Of a stretch of 64,000 nucleotides of DNA, positions 52,080-61,300 are shown piece after piece. Every line of letters starts with the position of its first letter. The first letter of the stretch is position 1. The stretch spans positions 248,001 through 312,000 of the forward strand of contig NZ_FMZO01000001.1 of assembly GCF_900101395.1 (NCBI RefSeq), given 5' to 3'. This DNA is from Niabella drilacis. Lineage in GTDB: Bacteria > Bacteroidota > Bacteroidia > Chitinophagales > Chitinophagaceae. Under the pieces are notes generated by a model. It was not told where the DNA came from. It was given only the letters and a program-made list of their open reading frames with translations, and searched no databases. The position numbers and the translations under genes were made by a program.

Positions 52080-52748
52080 CTAAAAGCTCAGGCACTCCTT
52101 TAATTCCTTTTCTGTATAGGCCAGTCCGTATTGTTTGAGCACATCATCCGGTACGCCATTCCACTGGTTGGGCTGGTTGCCGGCATACCCGATGTCTTTT
52201 ACGCCGATCTCCGACGTATAAAATCCTGTTGCGGTAAGGTCCCGCATCCGGCTAAAAAAGGCAACGCCCTGGGCCAGTTCCGGTTTGCCCTTGGCCCTTT
52301 CGGGATAGGCAATAAGATCTACCATTTCAATCTGCTGCTGCCCGGCACAGTCTTTAAATGCTTTGCCGTATTTTTTCAGGCATTGCATGTCCAGCCAGCG
52401 CAATCCGCCCCTTAAGGGTGTTTGAAGGGCCGGCTGATCTTTTACGGTAAACTGTATAAAATCCGGAACCTTTGCATCACTGGCGCTGCCGCTGACTTCA
52501 TCCCTGGGAATAATGATATCTGCAAGGACGGTAATGGTAGCCATTTCATGCGCATCAAAAAAGTCCGGTGTTTTTTCCACGTCATCCTCATGCTTTTTTT
52601 CATCTTCATACCGGTGAAGCCCGGTCTTTTTATCAGTAGGGGCCGCAGTGGTTTCGCCTTTCTTTTCGACAGGGTTACAACCAATGGCTAAAGAGCCCGT
52701 TGCCAGCGCCCCGGCAGCGATATATTTTAAGGAATCTCTTCTTTTCAT
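52080..52748 (-). CDS. Gluconate 2-dehydrogenase subunit 3-family protein
   Basis: The 222-residue protein has an RR-type or lipoprotein-like signal (MKRRDSLKYIAAGALATGSLAIGCNP), a charged linker (EDEKKHEDDVEKTP) and the gluconate_2-dh3 fold (FFDAHEMATITVLADIIIPRDEVSGSASDAKVPDFIQF). It is the small partner of the GMC oxidoreductase encoded just upstream on the same strand. In related systems this pair oxidises sugars or glucosides in the periplasm and passes electrons to the respiratory chain. Confidence 0.9.
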   Translation of the reverse strand: MKRRDSLKYIAAGALATGSLAIGCNPVEKKGETTAAPTDKKTGLHRYEDEKKHEDDVEKTPDFFDAHEMATITVLADIIIPRDEVSGSASDAKVPDFIQFTVKDQPALQTPLRGGLRWLDMQCLKKYGKAFKDCAGQQQIEMVDLIAYPERAKGKPELAQGVAFFSRMRDLTATGFYTSEIGVKDIGYAGNQPNQWNGVPDDVLKQYGLAYTEKELKECLSF

Positions 52749-52821
52749 ACTGGTATATTTAATGTTTGCCAGATGTTAGACTATGGGCTGAATTCAGCGT
52801 CCGGCATCTGGCGTCTGATAG

Positions 52822-54561
52822 CTATAAATTTTGTTTTTTCATTTCATCAATGATGTATTCGCTGGCACGCATGCTCAGCGCAAGGATGGTCCAGGTAATA
52901 TTCTTATTGGCCTGGGAAGTAAACTGGCTTCCATCCACGCAAAACAGGTTCTTACAGTCATGCGCCTGGCTCCATTTGTTGAGGGCAGAGGTCTTCGCAT
53001 CGTCACCCATACGTGCGGTTCCGGCCTCGTGTATGATCCATCCCGGTTTATCAATGCCATAATTATTTTCCGGACCATCGTCGCCCCAGGTGATCACGGC
53101 TCCCATATTATGCATGATCTCTTTAAAGGTTTCTTTCATGTGTTTGGCCTGTTTGACCTCGTAATCGCTGAGCTTCACATTGAATTTTAAAACCGGGATA
53201 CCGTATTTATCGACAACCGTGGGATCAATCTCACAGCGGTTATGTTCATAGGCAATGGCTTCACCGCGCCCGGCCATACCAACGCTGGCCCCGTAGAAAT
53301 AACGCTGATCTTCTTTTAAGGATTTACCATAACCGCCGGCTTCTTTCTTCTGGCCGTTTACGGGATATTTGCCATTAAAGGATTCCATGCCCATACCAAA
53401 TCCATAGGCGGGCTGACCAAAGCCTCCCCAGTACTCAATATGGTATCCCCTTGGAAAATCAAGTTTTTTATCATCGCCCCACCAGGGAGAGTATACGTGC
53501 ATACCACCCACGCCGTCTTCGTTATATCGCTTCCGGCCAAAGAGTTCGGGTATATAGCCTCCCATGGCGGCGCCGGTACTGTCCTGCAGGTACTTGCCTA
53601 CGACGTTGCTGCTGTTGGCCAGGCCGTTGGGATGGCGCTGTGATTTTGAATTGAGTAATAACCTGGCCGTTTCACAGGCACTGGCTGCCAGGATCACCAC
53701 GCGGCCTTCCACCTGGTATTCCAGCATATCATCCTTATTAACATAAGACACGCCTGTTGCCACTCCTTCAGAATTGGTCAGCACTTCGCGTGCCATGGCA
53801 TTGGCGATCACTTCCAGCTTGCCGGTCTTCAGCGCCGGGTAAATCAGCACATTTGAAGAGGAGAAGTCGGCCTTGGCCATACTGCAGTTCCTGCCGCATT
53901 GCGCGCAAAAGAAGCAGGCTCCCCGGTCATCATTTATTTTTTTGGTAAGGATCGATAAACGGGAGGGGATGATCGGTACATTGGATTTTTGAGCCCCTTT
54001 CTTTATAAAGAGTTCATGAAGACGGGGTTTGGGCGGAGGCAGGAAGATCCCATCCGGCTCGTTGGGGAGGTTTTCCACGCTTCCGAAAATGCCGATCAAC
54101 TGATCTACCTTATCATAGTAGGGTTTGATGTCATCGTAACTGATGGGCCAGTCGGCGCCAACGCCGTCATGACTGTAGCCCTTAAAATCTTTGGGTCCGA
54201 AGCGGAGCGATATCCGTCCCCAGTGGTTGGTTCTGCCACCAAGCATCCGCGCCCGGAACCATTCCCATTCAGTACCGCTTTCTTTTGTATAAGGTTCTCC
54301 TTCAAGTTCCCATCCGCCATAGCAGGCATCAAAGTCTCCAAAAGGACGGTACTTGGTAGCCCGGCCCCTGCGCTTTGACTCCCAGGGTCTTTTCAGCTGG
54401 AAGATCTCCTTTTGAGGGTCATACATAGGACCCGCTTCCAGCATACATACGCTAAGCCCGGCTTTCGACAGCGTGTACGCAGCCATACCGCCGCCCGCAC
54501 CGGAACCAACGATCACCACATCATACTTTTTGCCCTGTTTCTTGATTTGCAATTCTTTCAT
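52822..54561 (-). CDS. GMC-family FAD oxidoreductase
   Basis: The 579-residue flavoprotein has the FAD-binding Rossmann motif VVIVGSGAGGGMAAYTLSKAGLSVCMLEAG and the GRTNHWGRISLRFGP block. A Cys-rich insert (FFCAQCGRNCSMAKADFSSSNVLIYPAL) is typical of the Bacteroidota members paired with gluconate_2-dh3. The C-terminal TARMGDDAKTSALNKWSQAHDCKNLFCVDGSQFTSQANKNITWTILAL holds the catalytic region. Likely substrates are sugars or glycosides (for example C3 oxidation), but none is shown. Two AT-rich palindromes lie upstream. Confidence 0.92.
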   Translation of the reverse strand: MKELQIKKQGKKYDVVIVGSGAGGGMAAYTLSKAGLSVCMLEAGPMYDPQKEIFQLKRPWESKRRGRATKYRPFGDFDACYGGWELEGEPYTKESGTEWEWFRARMLGGRTNHWGRISLRFGPKDFKGYSHDGVGADWPISYDDIKPYYDKVDQLIGIFGSVENLPNEPDGIFLPPPKPRLHELFIKKGAQKSNVPIIPSRLSILTKKINDDRGACFFCAQCGRNCSMAKADFSSSNVLIYPALKTGKLEVIANAMAREVLTNSEGVATGVSYVNKDDMLEYQVEGRVVILAASACETARLLLNSKSQRHPNGLANSSNVVGKYLQDSTGAAMGGYIPELFGRKRYNEDGVGGMHVYSPWWGDDKKLDFPRGYHIEYWGGFGQPAYGFGMGMESFNGKYPVNGQKKEAGGYGKSLKEDQRYFYGASVGMAGRGEAIAYEHNRCEIDPTVVDKYGIPVLKFNVKLSDYEVKQAKHMKETFKEIMHNMGAVITWGDDGPENNYGIDKPGWIIHEAGTARMGDDAKTSALNKWSQAHDCKNLFCVDGSQFTSQANKNITWTILALSMRASEYIIDEMKKQNL

Positions 54562-54720
54562 TTCAGATGGCCTGTTTTAAATTTTTAAAATGGTGACCCA
54601 AGATACAATGAAATGTTTAAAAATTTTAAACCTATTTTTTAAGTTCTGCGGAGAAAGGCGGTTTTAAATGATTTTCGGCTAATTTTAACGGGAATTTGAA
54701 TTGTTACAAATGGGTTACTT

Positions 54721-55350
54721 ATGCAAAAAAGCTGTTTACCGCTGGTGATCCTGGTCTGTGTGATCGCAGTGGGGATACTGGCCTATCTCCTGGGAAAACG
54801 GAACGGGACAAAGACGATCGATCATATTGCGCTGAATGCCGCATTTGTGCAGGAGGTTGCTGAATTGTCGTCGCTGGAAGTGCAGGGGACCGCCAGTATC
54901 AGAACCACCAATGTGGCCAATGATGGCAGCATTACCGACGAGCTCAGAAAACTGTTTGCAGAACAGACCCTGAACATCTCTGTACCTTATATTGCCAAGT
55001 ACGGGGTTAACCTGCAGCAGCAGCAGCTGACCATAGAAGAAAAGAACCGGCAGGTATATATTGTAATACCAGCGCCGCAGCTGCTGAGCTATGAGCTGCG
55101 GCTGGATCGCGCCGATGCCAGTACCCGGAAGGGATTGCTTACCAGTTTTAACGAAGCGGCTTACAGTACGGTAGAAAAAAAACTATATACAGCGTCGCGC
55201 AAACAACTGGATGGCCAGCCGGTCTATGTGGAGCAGGCAAAGGAAAAGATCCGGAAAGTGCTGGAACAGTATTACGCCCCCATGCAGTTTAAGGTTAACG
55301 TAGTATTTAAAGATGAGATAAAAAGTAAGGTAAACAGCCCCTTAAATTAA
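54721..55350 (+). CDS. DUF4230 domain protein
   Basis: The 209-residue protein has one N-terminal transmembrane anchor (LPLVILVCVIAVGILAYLLG) and a DUF4230-type extracytoplasmic domain (IRTTNVANDG..LRKLFAEQTLNISVPYIAKYGVNLQQQQLTIEEKNRQVYIVIPAPQLLSYEL). The function is unknown in the literature I can recall. It is divergent from the GMC operon and upstream of the Gfo/Idh pair on the same strand. Confidence 0.8.
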   Translation: MQKSCLPLVILVCVIAVGILAYLLGKRNGTKTIDHIALNAAFVQEVAELSSLEVQGTASIRTTNVANDGSITDELRKLFAEQTLNISVPYIAKYGVNLQQQQLTIEEKNRQVYIVIPAPQLLSYELRLDRADASTRKGLLTSFNEAAYSTVEKKLYTASRKQLDGQPVYVEQAKEKIRKVLEQYYAPMQFKVNVVFKDEIKSKVNSPLN

Positions 55351-55456
55351 ATAATTTTTAAAAAAAGCGAAAAACTACCGACTGTTAATATGCTGTTTAA
55401 ACGAAATTTATTACTTTGATTGCTTTTTAAAACTAAATTTAAAATTTTTCGCCATT

Positions 55457-56905
55457 ATGAAACCAAAAAATCAATATTCCAGAAGGAAGTTTATCCGGAA
55501 CTCGGCTCTTGCAGGCAGCGCCTTTTTTATAGTACCAAGGCATGTGCTCGGCAGGGGACACGTGGCGCCCAGCGATAAATTGAATATTGCGGGCATTGGC
55601 GCCGGCGGAAAAGGCGAAAGTGATCTGGCAAACTTTGCCAAGAGCCCCAATGTTAATATTGTAGCGCTCTGTGACGTGGATGACCGCCAGGCGGTTAATT
55701 CGCGGAAGAATTTTCCGAAAGCCAATTATTACAAAGATTTCCGGGAGATGCTGCAAAAAGAAGCAAAGAATATCGATGCCTGCAGCATCAGTACGCCCGA
55801 TCATACCCACGCGGTGGCTACACTGGCAGCCATGCAGCTGGGAAAACATGTGTATACGCAAAAACCGCTGACACATGATATTTATGAAGCACGTATCCTG
55901 GCACAGGCTGCAAAGAAATACCGCGTGGTAACCCAAATGGGGAACCAGGGCGGTTCCGGTGATGGTGTACGCAGGATGAAGGAACTCTATGATGCAGGAC
56001 TGATCGGTGATATCGTGGAAGCGCAGGCCTGGACCAACCGTCCCATCTGGCCGCAGGGTGTACCCAAGCCCTCCGGAAGCCATGCCGTTCCCAGTGAACT
56101 GAACTGGGACCTCTGGCTGGGTACCGCACCTAAAGAGGAGTACAATCCCGCATATGTGCCCTTTAACTGGAGGGGATTCTGGGCTTACGGAACCGGGGCG
56201 CTGGGCGATATGGCCTGCCATATTATGGACCCTATTTACCGGATCCTGCCTATTGATTATCCGACATCGGCAGAGTGCAGTATCGCCAACCAGTGGACAG
56301 GTATGAACCAGGAGGCGAATAATACAGATAGTTGCCCGGTTGCTTCGATCATTCACCTGGAGTACCCGCGGAAAGATAAAAAAGCAACCCTGAAAGTATC
56401 CTGGTATGACGGGGGACTACTTCCCAAACGCCCGGATGAGCTGCAGCCGGAAGAGTCCTTTGGTAACTGGGATGGAGGTGTATTATTTATCGGTACCAAG
56501 GGCAAACTGCTGGCTGACTGTTACGGGGGTAATCCAAGACTGTTGCCGCTTTCCAAAAATGAAAGTGCCAAAGCTGTTAAGCAAACCATTGCCCGTGTAC
56601 CCGGAGGAGAAGGCGGGCACTACCTGCAGTGGGTTAATGCCTGCATCGCAGGGTATGGAAAAGGGGTTACGAGCTCGCCTTTTGAATATGCAGGTCCGTT
56701 TACCGAAAGCATCCTGATGGGCAACCTGGCTATCCGGAGTGCATTATATATGGATCCCTCCGTGAGTGGCTGGGGCAAGAGCAAATTTACAGGCCGTAAA
56801 AAATTGTTGTGGGATGCAAAGAATATGAAGATCACCAACTTTGAAGAGGCGAACCGGTTTGTAAAAAGAACCTACAGGGATGGCTGGGGAAGCCTGAACC
56901 TCTAA
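55457..56905 (+). CDS. Gfo/Idh/MocA-family oxidoreductase, copy 1
   Basis: The 482-residue protein has a twin-arginine-like signal (SRRKFIRNSALAGSAFFIVPRHVLG) and an NAD-binding fold (KLNIAGIGAGGKGESDLANF, VNIVALCDVDDRQA, CSISTPDHTHAVATLAAMQLGKHVYTQKPLTHD). The usual EKP catalytic motif is read as QKP. The C-terminal sugar-binding domain has WDLWLGTAPKEEYNPAYVPFNWRGFWAYGTGALGDMACHIMD. It likely acts on a periplasmic sugar derivative with tightly bound NAD(P). Copy 2 follows after 54 bp. Confidence 0.92.
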   Translation: MKPKNQYSRRKFIRNSALAGSAFFIVPRHVLGRGHVAPSDKLNIAGIGAGGKGESDLANFAKSPNVNIVALCDVDDRQAVNSRKNFPKANYYKDFREMLQKEAKNIDACSISTPDHTHAVATLAAMQLGKHVYTQKPLTHDIYEARILAQAAKKYRVVTQMGNQGGSGDGVRRMKELYDAGLIGDIVEAQAWTNRPIWPQGVPKPSGSHAVPSELNWDLWLGTAPKEEYNPAYVPFNWRGFWAYGTGALGDMACHIMDPIYRILPIDYPTSAECSIANQWTGMNQEANNTDSCPVASIIHLEYPRKDKKATLKVSWYDGGLLPKRPDELQPEESFGNWDGGVLFIGTKGKLLADCYGGNPRLLPLSKNESAKAVKQTIARVPGGEGGHYLQWVNACIAGYGKGVTSSPFEYAGPFTESILMGNLAIRSALYMDPSVSGWGKSKFTGRKKLLWDAKNMKITNFEEANRFVKRTYRDGWGSLNL

Positions 56906-56959
56906 GGGATCTCATTGCTATTTTATTTTTATTATGTTCAATTAATTCCTGAAGTAATT

Positions 56960-58405
56960 ATGGACCAAAAGAATCGAAACTCAAGAAGGAAGTTTATCCG
57001 GAATTCCGCGCTGGCCGGCGGAGCCTTTTTTATCGTGCCGAGGCACGTACTGGGAAGGGGCTATGTAGCTCCCAGCGATAAGCTGATAATAGCCGGTGTG
57101 GGCGTTGGCGGAAAAGGTTCGGGTGATATCAGTATGTTTCACAAGAGCGGCAACGCAGAGATCGCGTTCCTTTGTGATGTGGACGATCGTCAGGCAGCCG
57201 GCAGCCGCAAACGGTTTCCGAATGCGAAGTATTACAAGGACTGGCGGGAGCTGCTGGATAAGGAAAGCAAACATTTTGATGCGGTAAGTGTAAGCACGCC
57301 GGATCATACCCATGCTATTGTGGCCTTTCATGCCATGCAGCTCAAAAAGCACGTATATGTGCAAAAGCCGCTGACACATGATATCTGGGAATCGCGCATG
57401 CTGGGCGATGCTGCAAAACGTTATAAAGTGGTAACCCAGATGGGCGACCAGGGCTCTTCCAACGACGGGGTCCGCGATCTGAAAGAGTGGTATGAAGCCG
57501 GTCTGATCGGTGATATCGAATCCATTCATTGCTGGACGAACCGCCCGGTGTGGCCCCAGGGGATCGCATGGCCCACAGAAAAGCCGGCTGTACCGGAAGG
57601 GCTCGACTGGGATCTGTGGCTGGGTACTGCGCCCTACCGGGATTATGCAGATAACGTAGTGCCCTTTAACTGGCGTGGCTGGTGGGATTATGGTACCGGT
57701 GCGCTTGGAGACATGGCCTGTCATATTGTAGGGCCGGTGTTCAAAGTGCTGGGACTGGGTTTCCCCACAGAAGTAACCTGTAGTAACAGTACGATCTATA
57801 CCGGTAACTTTAAACAGGGCTTCTTCCCGGATAGTCCCCCGGTTTCTTCTTCTGTTCATTTTAAATACAAGGGAAAGAACGGTAAGAACATCAAGCTGCA
57901 CTGGATGGACGGAGGTATTCAGCCGGAGCGCCCGGATGAACTGGGCCCCAATGATATCATGGGAGGCAAAGGCGATGTAGGTAATGGCGCCCTTTTTGTA
58001 GGAACCAAAGGCAAAATGATGTGCGGGGTATACGGACAGGATCCCACATTGCTGCCGCTTTCAAAAATGAACGGGCTGAAGGTAGCAAAAAAATATCCCC
58101 GTATCCCCGGCGGCGCTGATGGGCATTACAAACAATGGGTAGACGCCTGTATCGCTGGTTATGAAAAGGGCAGCAAAATGGTGGATTCTCCCTTTATTGG
58201 TTATGCAGTGCCGCTGACCGAAAGTATCCTGATGGGGAACCTGGCCATCCGCAGCTTTAACTTTAAAGATGCCCAGGGCAAGTTCCCGGGAAGAGGCATC
58301 ACCCTGCAATGGGATGGAGACAATATGAAGGTGACCAATTTTGAACCGGCCAATCAGTATGTAAAACGTACCTACCGTGAGGGGTGGCCGGATCTGAAGT
58401 TCTAA
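56960..58405 (+). CDS. Gfo/Idh/MocA-family oxidoreductase, copy 2
   Basis: The 481-residue paralogue (start MDQKNRNSRRKF) repeats the layout of copy 1, with identical RKFIRNSALAG and VPRHVLGRG signal blocks, QKPLTHDI and a closely matching WDLWLGTAP..VPFNWRG core, so it arose by tandem duplication. Divergence is largest in the middle, near residues 300-350, suggesting different substrates. A terminator follows. With the GMC and gluconate_2-dh3 genes it fits a periplasmic sugar oxidation/reduction route, possibly via 3-keto intermediates (inference). Confidence 0.92.
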   Translation: MDQKNRNSRRKFIRNSALAGGAFFIVPRHVLGRGYVAPSDKLIIAGVGVGGKGSGDISMFHKSGNAEIAFLCDVDDRQAAGSRKRFPNAKYYKDWRELLDKESKHFDAVSVSTPDHTHAIVAFHAMQLKKHVYVQKPLTHDIWESRMLGDAAKRYKVVTQMGDQGSSNDGVRDLKEWYEAGLIGDIESIHCWTNRPVWPQGIAWPTEKPAVPEGLDWDLWLGTAPYRDYADNVVPFNWRGWWDYGTGALGDMACHIVGPVFKVLGLGFPTEVTCSNSTIYTGNFKQGFFPDSPPVSSSVHFKYKGKNGKNIKLHWMDGGIQPERPDELGPNDIMGGKGDVGNGALFVGTKGKMMCGVYGQDPTLLPLSKMNGLKVAKKYPRIPGGADGHYKQWVDACIAGYEKGSKMVDSPFIGYAVPLTESILMGNLAIRSFNFKDAQGKFPGRGITLQWDGDNMKVTNFEPANQYVKRTYREGWPDLKF

Positions 58406-58428
58406 GAACGATCACTGAATTGCATATA

Positions 58429-58466
58429 AAGAGATTGTCTCAGAAATGGGGCAGTCTCTTTTTTTT
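58429..58466 (+). terminator. Terminator after Gfo/Idh copy 2
   Basis: AAGAGATTG (58429-58437) pairs with CAGTCTCTT (58452-58460), including one G.U pair, and is followed by a long T-run. It lies 24 bp after the stop codon. Confidence 0.9.
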
Positions 58467-58516
58467 GATACCTGATAATGAACCGGAATCAATTTTATTA
58501 AAATGCGTAATTACTA

Positions 58517-58573
58517 GTGGTTTGTGAGGACACAAACCACGGCCCACGCCACGGTCAGTGTCCTCACTGACCG
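58517..58573. repeat. Twin hairpins with complementary loops
   Basis: Two perfect hairpins stand 11 bp apart: GTGGTTTGTG-AGGA-CACAAACCAC (58517-58540) and CGGTCAGTG-TCCT-CACTGACCG (58552-58573). The tetraloops AGGA and TCCT are complementary, and GTGAGGACAC in the first is the reverse complement of GTGTCCTCAC in the second. This looks like a REP/BIME-type or structured RNA element. The rest of 58467-58811 (345 bp) holds no recognised gene. Confidence 0.6.
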
Positions 58574-58811
58574 AGAAAAGAAATAATTTTGATGCCGACT
58601 TATTATGAAGCGAACACCCTAATGCAGCATTGCTCTGTTCCCCCGTTGCAGGGATGCTGCAAGGCTGTAAAATATCTTCTCCGCGGTTGATTTTTTACCA
58701 CGGAACCAGGAAGCATTTCTGTAATGATCTTTCCGTTTGCTATAGCATTACCTTGCGGAGGCTCCGTGCACATTGCATTGAAACCTTAACTGCAGGGATA
58801 CCGTAAAAAGG

Positions 58812-59663
58812 CTAAGATACCACAAGACTTACCGCCACAATGTGACTGTATGCCTCGTTTAGGAAATTCGGAATTAAATGTTTGTTGGTCCATAGGATCT
58901 TATCCGGATCCTTTAGCTGGTCGATCATGCTGGTCAGCTTTGCTTCTCCATGATTTTCAATCACGGTCTTTCGCTTGTCTTCCGACTGGAAATGTTTCAG
59001 CATCCCGTCTGCATCGGCTTCAGGATGGAACTGTGTCCCAAACATATAGGGATTAAATGAGATCCCCATCACGGCCCTTTCGTAGGGTACATGCGGCCGC
59101 TCTTTTTCAATACAGGTAATATAGGCACCCATATCGCCCAGCAGGGAAAGATTGGGCTGGATCAGCTGAAAATCCCTGCTGTCAACCGCATAAAAGGGAT
59201 CGCTTAAGTTTTCAAAAACCGGGTTCGTCTTGCCTTCCGGAAGCATATGTACCGGGAATACACCAAAGGAGGTTGATCTCCGTTTGCAGATCAGCCCTGC
59301 ATTAAAATACCGGCTGGCCAGCTGAAAGGAATGACAGATGAAGAACACATATTTTTTTTGTTCATTGCCCGGATTTTCATTCCACCGGAGCACTTCATTC
59401 AGCCATTTATTCCAGTTAATATCCCAGTCATCAAAACGGGTACTCAGCGGATCCCCGGGGCCGCCACTTGAGATGTAAATGTCGTACGACATATCCGGCA
59501 ATTCATTTTTCACCCGCACATCAAATACATCGTAGGTCAGGTCAACCTGTTTTTCGTTTGCCCACCGGTGTACGATCTCTTTAATGCAACGCATCCCCTG
59601 GTTGGGTTGCCCGTCATTCAAGTCCAGTATTGCAAAACGAACACATTCTTTTTCCATCAACAT
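58812..59663 (-). CDS. Class I glutamine amidotransferase-like protein
   Basis: The 283-residue protein has the class I amidotransferase fold with nucleophile Cys in VFFICHSFQLASRYF and the His/Glu pair in TQFHPEADADG. The oxyanion region IYISSGGPGDP is present. There is no attached synthetase domain. It may supply ammonia to a partner, or act as a gamma-glutamyl hydrolase; neither is shown by neighbours. Two start codons (59663, 59657) are possible. Confidence 0.82.
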   Translation of the reverse strand: MLMEKECVRFAILDLNDGQPNQGMRCIKEIVHRWANEKQVDLTYDVFDVRVKNELPDMSYDIYISSGGPGDPLSTRFDDWDINWNKWLNEVLRWNENPGNEQKKYVFFICHSFQLASRYFNAGLICKRRSTSFGVFPVHMLPEGKTNPVFENLSDPFYAVDSRDFQLIQPNLSLLGDMGAYITCIEKERPHVPYERAVMGISFNPYMFGTQFHPEADADGMLKHFQSEDKRKTVIENHGEAKLTSMIDQLKDPDKILWTNKHLIPNFLNEAYSHIVAVSLVVS

Positions 59664-59741
59664 CCTGCAAAAATAGCGATTGAAGCCCTAATGGTAGTTA
59701 ATCCGGCTCAAGAATTACTAACAAGTGTGTATTTTTAACAC

Positions 59742-60350
59742 TTACCGGTATTTTTTGGTGATCGTATAACCTACTTTATCGTTCACTCTTTTCAGCACAT
59801 TGCCGTTGATCTGCCGGCGTCTTTTACGGTCAGACCGGTCCAGGAAGATCCCTTTATTATTAAAAGGCTGCGGTGTTTCAAAGAACACAAGGGTGCAGTA
59901 GCTTTCGCCCTTCAGCGTGCTGTTGAGCGCCTTATTTCTTACAGACATCTGTGTTAACCGGCGGGCCTTCAGCCCTTCATAGTAGTCTACATTCGCTATC
60001 CAGGTGCATTGGATGGCGCGCATATTTTCCACAAGTTTTTGAACTTCCTGTGCCTGATAGTGATGGGCTTTCAGACTGTCTGTAAAAGCCGGTGCATGAA
60101 TATTGAAATGATAAATATATTTAATGCTGTCCTCGTTGAATTCGAAGGAGATATTTGTAAACGTTTTTTCTTCAAACAGGATGGAGAAAGGATGCTGGTT
60201 ATATAACCGGTTAAAATCATCTTTTATGGTTTCCAGCCGCTGCTCATTTTTTGCATAGAAATCCGAGGTGAAATTCCTGGGATAGGAACAGCCTCCGAGG
60301 ACGCCCATGAGCCCGGAGATCAGGGTTAATATGAATATACTCTTTTTCAT
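59742..60350 (-). CDS. Putative lipoprotein, second gene of two-gene unit
   Basis: The 202-residue protein starts at 60350, where its ATG overlaps the TGA of the upstream gene (ATGA), so translation is coupled. The signal ends in GVLGGCSYP, a lipobox. I do not recognise the domain. The C-terminal region is basic (DRSDRKRRRQINGNVLKRVNDK). Its consistent pairing with the predicted papain-fold protein suggests they act together, for example as a protease and its anchor or inhibitor (inference). Confidence 0.65.
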   Translation of the reverse strand: MKKSIFILTLISGLMGVLGGCSYPRNFTSDFYAKNEQRLETIKDDFNRLYNQHPFSILFEEKTFTNISFEFNEDSIKYIYHFNIHAPAFTDSLKAHHYQAQEVQKLVENMRAIQCTWIANVDYYEGLKARRLTQMSVRNKALNSTLKGESYCTLVFFETPQPFNNKGIFLDRSDRKRRRQINGNVLKRVNDKVGYTITKKYR

Positions 60351-61270
60351 TTTGAAGCCTTTGGGATCCACAGGCTGACCCCATAGATGATGTTCTTTAA
60401 AAAATCCGGCGACAGCTGCTGTACCGCTCTTGCGCCATAGTCCCAGTATTCAAACTGGATATTGCCATCCGGAAGCTGCCGGATATCGGTCAGCAATACA
60501 TAATGGGTGGGCGTGCTGATCAGCGATTGCTTATGCGATTTCCGGTAGAGTTTTTTATTATTCAGGTAAAGGAATACCAGGCCTTTTTGCATTTGTGCCT
60601 CCAGGTACCCCGGAAGGTCTTTGACAGAAGGCCGGAAAAGATCTGCGCCCCTGGCTTTTACGTTCCCGTTAAAAAGGCGCCGGAGCATCCGGTTAAACTT
60701 TGCAAAGTTTGTTGAGGCCCAGAAGGTATTTTCATCACCCTTTTGAAAGCGCCGGTTAAAAAAGTTGAGATAGCCTTTAAAATGGTCCGCAAGGGCCAGG
60801 AACCACATCTGGCCGGCGGGATTGATGTCCAGGGAGCCTTTATAACGCAGCAGACCGGCCTCCAGGCGCACCGGTTTACTGGGCTTCAGCTGGATCTTCC
60901 CGATATTGGCCTGGCCGTTCCGGTAAAGGTCCACCATAAAACGCGCAAAGCCCAGCGGATCGTAGGTTAACGGAATATACGTAAGCGCAGAGTAGGAACA
61001 AAAATTGGTGGTTTTTCCCTCAAAAAAGGCCAATGGCTTTATGGTAAAGGTCTTCAGGTTCTGCAGCAGCAGGTCCGGCGCAACATTGGGCCACCATCTG
61101 CTCTGGCGCAGTTCTTTAATGCTGCTGAGGTATTGCAGTGCCTGTTCAGGAGAGCTTGTAGGGGTAATATCCTCCGGCAAGGCGGCGCTGACCTGCCGTA
61201 CGGAGAAGATCAGGAGTGCAATGAAAACAAAGTATTTTGTGGTTTTTATTTTCCGGGTCACGGTCGTCAT
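60347..61270 (-). CDS. Secreted protein with papain/C39-like catalytic arrangement
   Basis: The 307-residue protein has a signal peptide (YFVFIALLIFSVRQVSAA). Cys91 in NFCSYSALTYI, His256 in TPTHYVLLTDI and Asp277 in FEYWDYGAR are spaced as a Cys-His-Asp triad of papain/C39-like peptidases or transglutaminase-fold proteins, with the Cys at a helix start and the His starting a strand. I do not recognise the exact family. It could be a peptidase, amidase or transglutaminase-like enzyme acting in the periplasm. It is translationally coupled to the downstream lipoprotein. Confidence 0.55.
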   Translation of the reverse strand: MTTVTRKIKTTKYFVFIALLIFSVRQVSAALPEDITPTSSPEQALQYLSSIKELRQSRWWPNVAPDLLLQNLKTFTIKPLAFFEGKTTNFCSYSALTYIPLTYDPLGFARFMVDLYRNGQANIGKIQLKPSKPVRLEAGLLRYKGSLDINPAGQMWFLALADHFKGYLNFFNRRFQKGDENTFWASTNFAKFNRMLRRLFNGNVKARGADLFRPSVKDLPGYLEAQMQKGLVFLYLNNKKLYRKSHKQSLISTPTHYVLLTDIRQLPDGNIQFEYWDYGARAVQQLSPDFLKNIIYGVSLWIPKASK

Positions 61271-61300
61271 GGTCCCGAAAATAGTGAATTTGAAATTAAT

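Noticed and set aside
55439-57901. Long ORFs antisense to both Gfo/Idh genes (305 and 306 codons)
   Set aside because: They resemble each other only because the sense genes are tandem paralogues; the sense frames have clear family motifs and signals.
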